64,000 nt of DNA from Nonomuraea sp. NBC_00507 (GCF_036013525.1 NZ_CP107853.1:12276001-12340000), one strand, 5' to 3'. Positions 33,737-43,186 are shown, counted from the stretch's first letter. Translations and numbers: made by a program. The notes: generated from the sequence alone by a model not told the origin.

Positions 33737-33773
33737 CTGGCAATGATCGTGTTTGAGCGCTACTGTCCCAGTC

Positions 33774-34526
33774 ATGCTCCGGGACCGACGCCACGAGATG
33801 ATCGTGCGCATTGTGCGCTCAGAAGGCCCCGCCACCGTCGAGGCGCTGGCCGAGCGCCTCGATGCCAGTCCCGCGACGATCCGCCGCGACCTCGTGCAGT
33901 TACACGATGACGGGCTGCTCCGGCGGGTCTACGGCGGCGCCATGCCGATCGACGAGCGCGACGATCCGTTCGTGGATGTAGCCGCAGTCCGCGGAGCCGA
34001 GAAGGACAGGATCGCGCAGAGATGCGCAGAGATGGTCAAGGACGAGGAGACGATCCTGCTCGACATCGGCACCACCGCGCACCGCGTCGCCAGTTATCTG
34101 CGCGGCCGGCCTCTCACCGTCGTCACCAGCAGCCTCGCCGTTCTCGAGGAGCTGCAGGACGAGGAGGACATCCAGCTCATCATGCTGGGCGGCATGGTCC
34201 GTCGCGACTACCGGTCGCTGGTGGGCTTCCTCACCGAGGACAACCTGCGCCAGATCAAGGCCGACCGGCTCTTCCTCGGCACCAGCGGGGTGCGTCCCGG
34301 CGGACACGTCATGGACACCACCGTGGTGGAGGTGCCGGTCAAGCGGGCCATGATCGCGGCGAGTGACCAGGTGGTCCTGGTCGCGGACGTCGGAAAGTTC
34401 CCCGGCACCGGGATGGCCCGGGTGTGCGGTCCTGAGGATCTCGACGTCATCGTCACCAACGCCCCGGGCGACCAGGCAACGCTCACCGCCATGCGGGAGG
34501 CGGGGGTCGAGGTGATCACGGTATGA
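33774..34526 (+). CDS. DeoR-family sugar-responsive repressor
   Basis: 250 aa from ATG 33774; the in-frame TTG 33753 is less likely. The N-terminal DeoR helix-turn-helix is clear (VEALAERLDASPATIRRDLVQL, shortened here as SPATIRRDL, residues about 32-40). The C-terminal DeoRC sensor domain follows (LDIGTTAHRVASYL; then GGMVRRDYRSLVG). DeoRC domains bind phosphorylated sugars, so the product of the adjacent PfkB kinase could be the inducer. The stop overlaps the GH4 start (ATGA), so regulator and enzyme are co-translated. Confidence 0.93.
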   Translation: MLRDRRHEMIVRIVRSEGPATVEALAERLDASPATIRRDLVQLHDDGLLRRVYGGAMPIDERDDPFVDVAAVRGAEKDRIAQRCAEMVKDEETILLDIGTTAHRVASYLRGRPLTVVTSSLAVLEELQDEEDIQLIMLGGMVRRDYRSLVGFLTEDNLRQIKADRLFLGTSGVRPGGHVMDTTVVEVPVKRAMIAASDQVVLVADVGKFPGTGMARVCGPEDLDVIVTNAPGDQATLTAMREAGVEVITV

Positions 34527-35863
34527 GGCTGACCGTTCTCGGCGGCGGCGGGTTCCGCGTACCGCTCGTCTACCGTGCCCTGCTCGCCGATCGCGGCAAG
34601 GGCCGGGTCACCCACGTCACGCTCCACGACCTCGACGCCTCCCGGATCTCGGCGATCCAGCGGGTGCTGGGCGAGCTGGCCGACGGGGTGCCCGACGCGC
34701 CCGAGGTGCATGCCACCACCGACCTCACCGAGGCCGTCTCGGGAGCCGACTTCATCTTCTCCGCCGTCCGCGTCGGCGGTCTCGAAGGACGCGCCACCGA
34801 CGAGCGGGTGGCCCTCGACGAGGGCGTGCCAGGGCAGGAGACCGTCGGCGCCGGCGGCATCGCGTACGGCCTCCGCACGGTCCCCGTCGCCTGCGAGCTC
34901 GCGCGGCGCATCGCCGAGGCGGCGCCCGAGGCGTGGGTCATCAATTTCACCAACCCCGCGGGCATGGTCACCGAGGCGATGTCCCACTACCTCGGCGATC
35001 GGGTCATCGGCATCTGCGACTCGCCGATCGCCCTGGGCCGTCGGGTGGCCGGAGCGCTCGGCGTGGACCCCGCGACCGTGTGGCTCGACTACGCCGGGCT
35101 CAACCATCTCGGCTGGCTACGCGGCCTCCGTGTCAAGGGCCGCGACCTGCTCCCCGATCTCCTGCGGGACGCCGACGCGCTGGGCTCCTTCGAAGAGGGC
35201 AAGCTCTTCGGCGTCGAGTGGCTGCGCGCCCTCGGCTGCATCCCCAACGAATACCTGCACTACTACTACTTCACCCGGGAGGCGGTGGCCGCCGCGCGCG
35301 CCGCCAGGCAGACTCGCGGCTCCGTGCTCATCGACCAGCAACGGCGGTTCTACACGCACACCGGCGGCTCGGCGCTGGCCGCGTGGGAGAGCGTCCGGCT
35401 GGAGCGGGAGGCCACCTACATGGCGGAGGCCCGCGAGGCCTCGGGCGCCGGCGAGCGTGCGCCCGGAGACCTCGAGTCCGGCGGCTACGAACAGGTCGCC
35501 CTGGCCCTCATGCGCGCGATCGCGCTCGACGAGCGGACCACGCTCATCCTCAACGTCCGCGGGCGGGGCGCGATCGGCGGCCTCGATCCGGACGCCGTGG
35601 TAGAGGTGCCCTGCTTCGTCGACGCCAACGGCGCCCGCCCCATCTCGGTCGATCCGCTCCCCGGCCATGCGCTCGGCCTGGTGAGCGCCGTGAAGGAGGT
35701 GGAGCAGGCGGTCATCGAGGCGGCCGCCACGGGCTCGCGCGCGGCGGCGCTGCGTGCCTTCGCCCTCCACCCGCTGGTCGACTCCGTCACGGTGGCCGAC
35801 CGGCTCCTCGACCGATACCAGCGCGAGCTGCCTCAGCTCGGCTACCTCCGCGGAAGGAACTGA
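34523..35863 (+). CDS. GH4-family NAD-dependent glycosidase
   Basis: 446 aa. The Rossmann start LGGGGFRVPLVYRAL binds NAD. Metal-binding Cys165 lies in GICDSPIALG and His195 in GLNHLGW. Tyr-rich NEYLHYYYF lies near the active site. GH4 enzymes cleave alpha- or beta-glycosides by an oxidation-elimination mechanism needing NAD and Mn2+. Many act on 6-phospho-glycosides, but ABC-fed loci often have non-phosphorylated substrates. Here import is by ABC transport, so the phospho-substrate is not assured. It is coupled to the DeoR gene and followed 7 nt later by the GH38 gene. Confidence 0.9.
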   Translation: MRLTVLGGGGFRVPLVYRALLADRGKGRVTHVTLHDLDASRISAIQRVLGELADGVPDAPEVHATTDLTEAVSGADFIFSAVRVGGLEGRATDERVALDEGVPGQETVGAGGIAYGLRTVPVACELARRIAEAAPEAWVINFTNPAGMVTEAMSHYLGDRVIGICDSPIALGRRVAGALGVDPATVWLDYAGLNHLGWLRGLRVKGRDLLPDLLRDADALGSFEEGKLFGVEWLRALGCIPNEYLHYYYFTREAVAAARAARQTRGSVLIDQQRRFYTHTGGSALAAWESVRLEREATYMAEAREASGAGERAPGDLESGGYEQVALALMRAIALDERTTLILNVRGRGAIGGLDPDAVVEVPCFVDANGARPISVDPLPGHALGLVSAVKEVEQAVIEAAATGSRAAALRAFALHPLVDSVTVADRLLDRYQRELPQLGYLRGRN

Positions 35864-35870
35864 CACCCCG

Positions 35871-38800
35871 ATGCACGACGACAGGAGCCTCGTCGAGGAC
35901 CGGATCGACCGCGTGCTCCGGGAACGCATCGCTCCCGCCGTGTACGCGGAAACCGTGCCGCTCGAGCTGGCCGCCTGGCACGTCCCCGACGAGCCGGTGC
36001 CCGTCGCGGAGGCGTTGGCCGCCGGCTACGAGCCGTTCGAGGTGGGCACGCGCTGGGGACGCCCCTGGTCGACGACGTGGCTGCGCGCCACCGGATCCGT
36101 TCCCGAACGGTGGGCGGGACGGCGCGTGGAGGCCGTCTTCGACCTGGGCTTCGTCGGCGACTGGCCGGGCAACCAGGCCGAGGCGCTGGTGTACGACCTG
36201 ACCGGCCGGCCGATCAAGGGCATCGAACCGCGCAACCAGTACGTCCCGATCGCCGGGGACCGGGTGGGCCTGCTGCTGGAGATGGCCGCCAACCCCGACA
36301 TCCTGGCGAACGGCTTCCTCCCGACCCCTCTGGGCGACAAGGCCACGGCCGGTGACGAGCCGCTCTACCGCCTCGCCCGTGCCGATGTGGCCGTGCTCGA
36401 CGAGGAGGTCTGGCACCTGCGGCTGGATGTCGAGGTGCTGCGCGAGCTGATGCCCGAGCTGCCGATCGGCGATCCCCGGCGGCACGAGATCCTGCGCGCC
36501 TTGGAGCGCAGCATGGACGCCCTCGACATCCACGACGTGGCCGGCACGGCGGGGGCGGCCCGCGCCTGCCTGACCGGTGTGCTGTCCTCGCCTGCCCACG
36601 CCGGCGCCCACACCATCTCGGCGGCCGGCCATGCGCACATCGACAGCGCCTGGCTGTGGCCGATCCGTGAGACCAAGCGCAAGGCCGCCCGCACGTTCGC
36701 CAACGTCACGGCCCTGGCGAACGACTATCCGGAGTTCGTCTTCGCCGGGCCGCAGGCGCAGCAGTACGCGTGGGTCAAGGAGCGCCACCCGGAGATCTTC
36801 GAGCGTATGCGCAAGGCGGTCGAGGCCGGGCAGTGGGTGCCGATCGGCGGCATGTGGGTGGAGGCCGACGGCAACCTGCCGGGCGGGGAGGCCATGGCCC
36901 GGCAGCTCGTGCACGGCAAACGCTTCTTCTTGGAGGAGTTCGGAGTCGAGTGCCGCGGCGTGTGGCTGCCCGATTCCTTTGGCTACACGGCGGCCTATCC
37001 GCAGCTCGCCAGGCTTGCCGGGATGGAGTGGTTCCTCACCCAGAAGATCTCCTGGAACCAGACCAACAAGTTCCCGCACCACACCTTCTGGTGGGAGGGC
37101 ATCGACGGCACCCGCATCTTCACCCATTTCCCGCCGGCCGACACCTACAACGGCACGTTCGAGGGTGCTGAGCTGGCGCACGCCGTACGCAACTATGCGG
37201 AGAAGGGAGCGGGCACCCGTTCGCTGCTGCCCTTCGGGCACGGCGACGGCGGCGGCGGCCCCACCCGGGAGATGCTGGAGAAGGCGCGGCGGCTGCGCGA
37301 CCTGGAGGGCTCCCCCCGCGTGGTGATCGAGAGCCCGGAGGAGTTCTTCGCCGCCGCCCACGCGGAGCTGCCGGACGCGGCCGTGTGGTCCGGCGAGCTC
37401 TACCTGGAGCTGCACCGCGCCACCTACACCAGTCAGGCCAGGACGAAGGCCGGCAACCGGCGCAGCGAGCACCTGCTGCGCGAGGCGGAGCTGTGGGCGG
37501 CGACCGCCGCGGTGCACGCCGACATCCCCTACCCCTACGCGGAGCTGGACCGGCTGTGGAAGACGGTGCTGCTGCACCAGTTCCACGACATCCTTCCCGG
37601 CAGCTCGATCGCCTGGGTCCATCGCGAGGCAGAGGTCACCTACGCCCGCGTGCGTGCGGAGCTGGAGGAGATCATCACCTCGGCCGTCTCCGCCCTGACC
37701 GGCGCCGGCGAGGCGACCTGGGTCTGCAACGCGGCGCCGCGGCCGCGCGCCGAGGTGGTGACCGCTCCCGACGGCTCGGCCGTCTTCGTCGAGGTCCCGG
37801 CCTCCGGCATGGTACGCCTCGAGGCGCCATCGTCCCCTTCTCCGGTCACCACGACCACCGGCGAGACCGGGACGGTGCTGTACAACGGCCTGATCCGCGT
37901 CGAGCTGGACGCGGCCGGCCTGCTCTCGTCGGTCCTCGACGTGGCGGCCCACCGCGAGTTGCTGGCCCCCGGCTCCCGCGGCAACCTGCTGCAACTGCAC
38001 ACCGATCTGCCCAACCAGTGGGACGCCTGGGACCTCGACGCGCACTATCGCCGCCGGCGCACCGACCTCGACGAGGCGGAGGCGATCACCATCGTCGACG
38101 CGGGCCCGCTCGTCGGCGCCGTACGCGTCGAGCGCCGCTTCGGGGCGTCCAGGATCACCCAGACGGTCCGGCTCACGGCGGGCAGTCCCCGGGTGGAGAT
38201 CGAAACCGAGATCGACTGGCACGAGCGGGAGAAGATCCTCAAGGTGGCGTTCCCGCTCGACGTCCATGCCGACCGCTCGGCCGCCGAGATCCAGTTCGGT
38301 CACGTGTTCCGGCCCACGCACGTCAACACGAGCTGGGACATGGCCAGGTTCGAGATCTCCTGCCACCGGTGGGTCCATCTCGGGGAGCCGGGATACGGCG
38401 TCGCGCTGGCGAACGACGCCACCTACGGCCACGACGTGACCCGTACGACGCGTGCCGACGGCGGCACCACGACCACGGTGCGGCTGAGCCTGGTCCGCGC
38501 GCCGCGCTGCCCCGACCCGGAAGCCGACCAGGGGCGCCATCGGATGACCTACGCGCTCGTCCCCGGCGCCGCCATCGGCGACGCCGTGGCGGCAGGCTAC
38601 GCGCTGAACCTCCCGCTCCGCGTGACGAGCGGCGGTACGGCTCCGACGCCCCCGCCGCTGGTGACACTCGAGGGGACCGCCGCCTGCATCGAGGCGGTCA
38701 AGCTCGCCGACGACCAGTCGGGCGATGTCGTCGTCCGGGTCTACGAGGCGCTCGGCGGGCGGGCCACCACCCGGCTGCGCGCTTCTTTCCCGGTCACCGG

Positions 38801-38924
38801 CGTGACGATCAGCGACCTGCTGGAACGTCCCCTGCCAGGAAACCCCGTCACCGTGGAGGCCGACGGCGGCATCCCGATCTCTTTGCGGCCGTTCCAGGTG
38901 CTGACCTTGCGGCTGCGCCGCTGA
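35871..38924 (+). CDS. GH38 alpha-mannosidase, cytoplasmic
   Basis: 1017 aa from ATG 35871, a normal length for class II alpha-mannosidase. No signal peptide. An N-terminal beta domain (1-240) precedes the GH38 catalytic barrel. The zinc site HAHIDSAW (about 253-260) and the nucleophile Asp368 in WLPDSFGY are intact, and LLHQFHDILPG gives a further zinc-site His. C-terminal beta-sandwich domains complete the enzyme. It should trim alpha-mannosyl residues from imported oligosaccharides. With the fucosidase on the divergent operon this suggests use of N-glycan-like or fungal mannose-rich glycans. Confidence 0.93.
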   Translation: MHDDRSLVEDRIDRVLRERIAPAVYAETVPLELAAWHVPDEPVPVAEALAAGYEPFEVGTRWGRPWSTTWLRATGSVPERWAGRRVEAVFDLGFVGDWPGNQAEALVYDLTGRPIKGIEPRNQYVPIAGDRVGLLLEMAANPDILANGFLPTPLGDKATAGDEPLYRLARADVAVLDEEVWHLRLDVEVLRELMPELPIGDPRRHEILRALERSMDALDIHDVAGTAGAARACLTGVLSSPAHAGAHTISAAGHAHIDSAWLWPIRETKRKAARTFANVTALANDYPEFVFAGPQAQQYAWVKERHPEIFERMRKAVEAGQWVPIGGMWVEADGNLPGGEAMARQLVHGKRFFLEEFGVECRGVWLPDSFGYTAAYPQLARLAGMEWFLTQKISWNQTNKFPHHTFWWEGIDGTRIFTHFPPADTYNGTFEGAELAHAVRNYAEKGAGTRSLLPFGHGDGGGGPTREMLEKARRLRDLEGSPRVVIESPEEFFAAAHAELPDAAVWSGELYLELHRATYTSQARTKAGNRRSEHLLREAELWAATAAVHADIPYPYAELDRLWKTVLLHQFHDILPGSSIAWVHREAEVTYARVRAELEEIITSAVSALTGAGEATWVCNAAPRPRAEVVTAPDGSAVFVEVPASGMVRLEAPSSPSPVTTTTGETGTVLYNGLIRVELDAAGLLSSVLDVAAHRELLAPGSRGNLLQLHTDLPNQWDAWDLDAHYRRRRTDLDEAEAITIVDAGPLVGAVRVERRFGASRITQTVRLTAGSPRVEIETEIDWHEREKILKVAFPLDVHADRSAAEIQFGHVFRPTHVNTSWDMARFEISCHRWVHLGEPGYGVALANDATYGHDVTRTTRADGGTTTTVRLSLVRAPRCPDPEADQGRHRMTYALVPGAAIGDAVAAGYALNLPLRVTSGGTAPTPPPLVTLEGTAACIEAVKLADDQSGDVVVRVYEALGGRATTRLRASFPVTGVTISDLLERPLPGNPVTVEADGGIPISLRPFQVLTLRLRR

Positions 38925-38985
38925 GTCCCGTCCAGAAGGGGGACAGTTGCTCGGACTGGCACCCGGGACTCCCCGCCGGTGCGGG

Positions 38986-39312
38986 TCAGAGGTGCCAGTC
39001 GCAGACGTAACTGGCTCTGGCCGCCCCACCACCGCTCCACACGTACGAAGCGCATGCTGACGGTTCGCTTTGTGCGTCGGACCAGCCGCCGCCCGATTCC
39101 ACCGTGTCCGCCAGGAGCCGGACGGCCGGGAACCCCGCGGCCCATGCGAGGGGCACCGCGATCAGCGCGAGCGCCAGCGCCGCCAGCAGCACCCACGGTA
39201 GCGAGCAGCTCGACTCCTGTCGCGGCAGCGGCACGCGTGCGGCCACCGTCTCGCCTGCCTCGCAGACGTACTGCGGATCGGCAGCAGCGTCAGCTGACTT
39301 TGAGTTGCTCAT
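38986..39312 (-). CDS. hypothetical single-helix membrane protein
   Basis: 108 aa from ATG 39312, overlapping the antitoxin 3' end by 23 bp. One membrane helix (about 38-61, WVLLAALALALIAVPLAWAAG). The outer half is rich in Gly/Ser/Trp and has Cys residues in ACASYVW and SYVCDWH that could pair. Codon use is GC-rich like its neighbours. It could be co-transcribed with the toxin-antitoxin genes. No family recognised; it might be a chance frame. Confidence 0.45.
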   Translation of the reverse strand: MSNSKSADAAADPQYVCEAGETVAARVPLPRQESSCSLPWVLLAALALALIAVPLAWAAGFPAVRLLADTVESGGGWSDAQSEPSACASYVWSGGGAARASYVCDWHL

Positions 39313-39610
39313 CTCCGAAGTCGGCTACGAGTTTCAGGGTGCCGCCAAGCGCGGCGACGTAACGATCCAGGACCTCGCGGGTAGACACGTCGCCCTTCTC
39401 TATCTGGGAGACACGAGCAACGGACACGCCCATGCGGTCGGCGACCTGCGCCTGGGTGAGCCCGCGACGCTGTCGCATCTCGGCCAGCCGCCAGCCCTGA
39501 GCCTCCTCACGCAACTGGCGAACCTCGTCTTCAAACTGTTCGGCCCCACCGGCGGTGTCCACTGCACGCTCCAGATGCCCGCTCTCGCGCCACCTGCGGT
39601 AACCGCTCAT
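39290..39610 (-). CDS. XRE-family antitoxin (HigA-like)
   Basis: 106 aa. ATG 39610 overlaps the toxin stop (ATGA). A helical N-terminus (about 1-40) precedes a Cro/C1 helix-turn-helix (about 46-75: RGLTQAQVADRMGVSVARVS). The toxin-first order and an XRE antitoxin are the HigBA arrangement. It should neutralise the upstream RelE-type toxin and bind the operator at 40006-40020. A short dimerising C-terminus (GGTLKLVADFGDEQL) is typical. Confidence 0.9.
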   Translation of the reverse strand: MSGYRRWRESGHLERAVDTAGGAEQFEDEVRQLREEAQGWRLAEMRQRRGLTQAQVADRMGVSVARVSQIEKGDVSTREVLDRYVAALGGTLKLVADFGDEQLKVS

Positions 39611-40005
39611 CCGTCCATCTCCTTGTGCCGCTCTACCAGGTAGAACTCGTACAGCTGCTCGGCTCGCGGTATCGCCTCGCGATACCACCTTTCCCAGTTG
39701 CCGGCCTTGTCACCGGCAACCAGCAGGATCGCCGCTCGCCACGGATCGAACACGAACAGAATGCGGATCTCGCTGCGTCCGGTCGACCCAGGACGCAACT
39801 CCTTCAGATTCGGGATCTTCGACCCGGCGATCGTGTCCACCAGCGGCCGTCCCTCGCCGGGACTGTTGCGTTCCAATATCAGAATCGCTTGGTTCACCAG
39901 CTTGTGTGTCTGCCGATCGCTGTCGTACAACTCCTCCAGGAACTTCCCCACCTCATCGGTAAAGAAGATCTCCCACTCGTCCAGCGACTCCCTTATCCGC
40001 GACAC
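39607..40005 (-). CDS. RelE/HigB-type toxin
   Basis: 132 aa from GTG 40005. The central strands (KELRPGSTGRSEIRILFVFD, then AAILLVAGDKAGNW) match the phage Gp49/HigB branch of RelE toxins. The basic and aromatic residues expected of ribosome-dependent mRNA interferases (Arg in GRSEIRI, Trp-Tyr in WERWYREAI) are present. Slightly longer than many HigB toxins because of an N-terminal helical segment. A TATTCT -10 (40014-40009) lies only 4 nt before the start, so the mRNA is probably nearly leaderless. Confidence 0.9.
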   Translation of the reverse strand: MSRIRESLDEWEIFFTDEVGKFLEELYDSDRQTHKLVNQAILILERNSPGEGRPLVDTIAGSKIPNLKELRPGSTGRSEIRILFVFDPWRAAILLVAGDKAGNWERWYREAIPRAEQLYEFYLVERHKEMDG

Positions 40006-40020
40006 TTAAGAATATCCTAA
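40006..40020 (-). promoter_or_regulatory. toxin-antitoxin promoter and imperfect palindrome
   Basis: The 15 bp just upstream of the toxin start contain TTAGGATATTCTTAA, an imperfect palindrome that overlaps a TATTCT -10 box. This fits autorepression by the XRE antitoxin. No clear -35 is visible at the usual distance. The palindrome matches its complement at 10 of 15 positions. Confidence 0.5.
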
Positions 40021-40318
40021 ACTCGGCGGACCAGGCGAGGGACGAGATCAGGATTCCGCCGCGAGACCGCCCCCTGTGGCACCGAAACAATTCACGAGCC
40101 ACGCGCTGGCGGCCGGGGCAAGATGATCCCGTGAACCACGTCCTGTGCGGGCTCGCCGCCAACCCAGTACTGCCATCCGATCTGGGCCAGTTGCAGGGCG
40201 AGTAGACCCTCCATGGACATCGGCGTGTATCTGTAAGATCATCTGACTGTTGACCGTGCTACCGATCCTGGCGTGATCGCCGGCTTGCGCACCGGCGCTC
40301 AAGGTGACCGGAGGACGC
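40021..40318. other. gene-poor region with a short repeat-protein remnant
   Basis: About 300 bp between the toxin-antitoxin promoter and the LAL regulator. Nothing long is coding. At 40131-40205 (plus) a 24-codon frame reads NHVLCGLAANPVLPSDLGQ before a stop. That resembles the first repeat of actinobacterial leucine-rich-variant proteins (GLAANPxLP). It is probably a truncated gene. TTGACC at about 40252 could be a -35 for the regulator, without a convincing -10. Confidence 0.35.
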
Positions 40319-43135
40319 GTGACCAAGGCGAGAGTGGGATCTGTCCGGCCGCTGTGGCCTGAGCTGGTCGGGCGGGCCGGCGAGCGGGCCCGGATCGAGG
40401 CGGCCGTCACCGACGCGGGATGCCGCTTGGTCCTCATCGACGGTGAGCCGGGGGTGGGCAAAACCCGGCTGCTGGAGCACCTGGTCGAACGGGCACACGC
40501 GGCCGGGCGGACCGTGCTCGCCGGCAGCGCCACCGAGTTCGAGCGCCTCGTCCCGTTCGGCATGTACGTGGATGCCTTCACCCAGCTGTCCGACGGCACT
40601 CCGGGCGCCGATGATCTCGCGGAGGCGGCGCTGCGTACCCTGCTGTCGGCGGGCGCGGCCGATCAGGGGCAGTTGGATCGCTACCACACCTATCGCGGCA
40701 TTCGAGCGCTCCTGACCCACCTGGCCGCCGACCACGGCACCGTTCTGGCACTCGACGACCTGCACTGGGCGGACACGCCGTCACTCGAACTGACCGAGTT
40801 CCTACTGCGCCGCCCGCCGGCCGCCGGGTTCCTGCTCGCGATCGCCTGCCGGTCGAGCGTGATCCCGCCGGTGGTGTGCGATGCCGTCGCCCGGCGGGAT
40901 CCGCGCGTCATCCGGCTGAGCGTGGCTCCGCTCGATGAGGACGCGGCGGCGTCACTGATGCCGTCCGATGTGGACCCGCGCCGGCGGCGGTTGATGTACC
41001 GGGTCAGCGGTGGCAATCCCCTGTTTCTGCAGGCGTTGCTGGACGCCGGCGACACGACCCTGGCGGAACTGGCCGACGGCCGGCCCGGGGCGACACTCGC
41101 CCTTGAGCAGACACTGCTGGCGGTGCTGCGCCGTGAGCTGGACCAGCTCACCCCGACCGGCCGACGGGCGGCCCACGCGGCGGCGGTCGCCGGCGAGCTG
41201 GCATCGCTCGTCGTCATCTCCCATGTCGCCGAACTCGACGCCGCGACCGCCGCTGCCGCCATCGACGAGCTGTGCAGGCAGGGTCTCGGCACGTTGGCGG
41301 GCGCGCGGTTCGCGTTCCGCCATCCGCTGGTACGCGCCGCCGCGTACGACACGTGTGGAGCGAGCTGGCGCGTTGCGGCCCATGCCCGGGTCGCCGACTA
41401 CTTACGCCGCAACGACGGATCGCTGGCGTTGCTCGCCCACCACACCGAGCGGTGCGCCGAGCACGGTGACGAGCAGGCCGCCAGGACGCTGGCCGACGCA
41501 GGCATCGCGTACCTGAACTCGGCGCCGGCGACCGCGGCGCGGCTGCTCCGCGAGGCGCTGCGCGTGCTACCCGAACGCGACGACCTCGTGCCGTATCGCG
41601 GCCAGCTGCTCACCGGCCTGGCGCGGGGCACCGGCGTGATGGGCTCCTTGGCAGAAAGCCGGCGCATCCTCCACGAGGTCATCCACCTGCCGCACGACGT
41701 GGCCTCGGCGGCGGTGGCCTTCTCCTCCGTGATATCCCGCATGCTCGGTCAGTTGGACGAGGCCCGGGCCCTGGTGAGCGCACAGACCCGCCGGGCCGGG
41801 CAGGACCGGCGAGTGCGGGCACAACTCCTGGTGGAGTTGGCCGCCGTGGCGATGTTGCGGGCGGATCCTGACAGTGCACGCCAGCATGCGCTCGAAGCCG
41901 TCGGGCTCGTCTCGAAAACAACCGATCCGGCGCTCGCCGCTGCGGCGTACGCCCTGCTGGCCCTGGCGTGCCTGCAGGACGGCGACATCACCGCAGCACG
42001 GACACACAGCAGGCGAGCTGGGTGTCTGATGGACAGTGCATCGGACACCGCCCTGGTGCCGCACGTCGAACTCGTCGCGCCGCTGTCCTGGAGCGAGATC
42101 AGCTTCCAACGGCCCGCCGACGCCGCGCGCCACCTGGCCCGGGGCATCGACCTCTCGACGATGTCCGGCCGCAGCTACGCGATGCCGTATCTGCTGATCG
42201 TCCAAGCCCGCCAGGAGGCCAGGGCCGGCCGCCTGACGGAGGCCATCGACATCGCGGAGCACGCCGTCGCGGCATCCGAGTACATCCAAAGCAGCGAGAC
42301 GCTGGCGATGGCCCGGTGCGTCATGCTGTTGCCGGTGCTGTGGCGGGACGGCGTTCGTCCCGCCATGACACTCGCCGACCAGATCGCCGCCGCCGGTCCC
42401 GGGTCGGCGTGGTGGCAGGCGATGGCGTACGTGTCCGTCGCCCGGGTCCACCTCGCCTCAGGCCGTGCCGAGCCGGGTTATCCGCTCCCGTCGGTCCTTT
42501 CCCGCGACACCGAGGTGGAACGGCTGGCGGTGCAGTCGATCCGCGCCGGAGCCGAGGGCGACGTCGGTACCGCGCTCGCCCGGTCGGCGGCAGCGATCGA
42601 GACCGCCGACGGCCTCGCCTACCACCTCGGCACCGCGTACGACGCCCGCGCCCGCGCATTGTGCGGCCGCGACGACCTGGCTGGAGCTGCGGCCGCCGCC
42701 CAGATCGCCGCCGAGCGGTTCGGCGAGAGCGGCGCCGTCGTCGAACGCGGCCTGGCGCATCAGCTTCTCGCCACCATCTACGGCCGCATGGGGGACGCGG
42801 CGCCGTGCCGCGCCGAAATCGGCCGGGCCAAGGCCGCCTACAAGGAATCGGGCGCGGACTGGCTCGCCGGTCAGCTGGCCCGGGTGGAGCGGCAACTCGC
42901 CGCGCGGGGCCCCCGGCACGCGGCGCGGGAAACAGCGCTGACGACGCGGGAGCGGCAGGTGGCCGAACTCGTCAGCCAAGGGTTGACCAACCGGGAGGTG
43001 GCCGAGCGGCTCCAGGTCAGTCAGAAGACGGTGGAAACCCATGTCGCCCGCATTTTCAGCAAGTTCGACGTGCGTTCCCGGGTGGCGCTGGCCAGACGGC
43101 TGGCGGGCCAGGGCGACCTCCCGGCGATCGGATGA
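40319..43135 (+). CDS. LAL-type LuxR regulator (MalT-like)
   Basis: 938 aa from GTG 40319, chosen because GGAGG lies 4 nt before it; GTG 40304 is in frame but lacks a site. An N-terminal AAA/STAND ATPase has P-loop GEPGVGKTR (about 42-50) and Walker B VLALDDLHWAD. A long helical, TPR-like middle follows. The LuxR helix-turn-helix ends the protein (LTTRERQVAELVSQGLTN, then QKTVETHVARIF). LAL regulators switch on catabolic or antibiotic genes after ligand- and ATP-driven assembly. No target is obvious; the adjacent secreted esterase gene is convergent. Confidence 0.9.
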   Translation: MTKARVGSVRPLWPELVGRAGERARIEAAVTDAGCRLVLIDGEPGVGKTRLLEHLVERAHAAGRTVLAGSATEFERLVPFGMYVDAFTQLSDGTPGADDLAEAALRTLLSAGAADQGQLDRYHTYRGIRALLTHLAADHGTVLALDDLHWADTPSLELTEFLLRRPPAAGFLLAIACRSSVIPPVVCDAVARRDPRVIRLSVAPLDEDAAASLMPSDVDPRRRRLMYRVSGGNPLFLQALLDAGDTTLAELADGRPGATLALEQTLLAVLRRELDQLTPTGRRAAHAAAVAGELASLVVISHVAELDAATAAAAIDELCRQGLGTLAGARFAFRHPLVRAAAYDTCGASWRVAAHARVADYLRRNDGSLALLAHHTERCAEHGDEQAARTLADAGIAYLNSAPATAARLLREALRVLPERDDLVPYRGQLLTGLARGTGVMGSLAESRRILHEVIHLPHDVASAAVAFSSVISRMLGQLDEARALVSAQTRRAGQDRRVRAQLLVELAAVAMLRADPDSARQHALEAVGLVSKTTDPALAAAAYALLALACLQDGDITAARTHSRRAGCLMDSASDTALVPHVELVAPLSWSEISFQRPADAARHLARGIDLSTMSGRSYAMPYLLIVQARQEARAGRLTEAIDIAEHAVAASEYIQSSETLAMARCVMLLPVLWRDGVRPAMTLADQIAAAGPGSAWWQAMAYVSVARVHLASGRAEPGYPLPSVLSRDTEVERLAVQSIRAGAEGDVGTALARSAAAIETADGLAYHLGTAYDARARALCGRDDLAGAAAAAQIAAERFGESGAVVERGLAHQLLATIYGRMGDAAPCRAEIGRAKAAYKESGADWLAGQLARVERQLAARGPRHAARETALTTRERQVAELVSQGLTNREVAERLQVSQKTVETHVARIFSKFDVRSRVALARRLAGQGDLPAIG

Positions 43136-43186
43136 CGGCTGGAGCCGCCGGACGGCATGCGCCCGCCCGGCGGCTCCGGCTGTGGT

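Noticed and set aside
35787..39032. 1081-codon minus-strand frame opposite the GH38 gene
   Set aside because: A shadow frame; the plus-strand GH38 motifs are intact and the antisense product resembles no protein.
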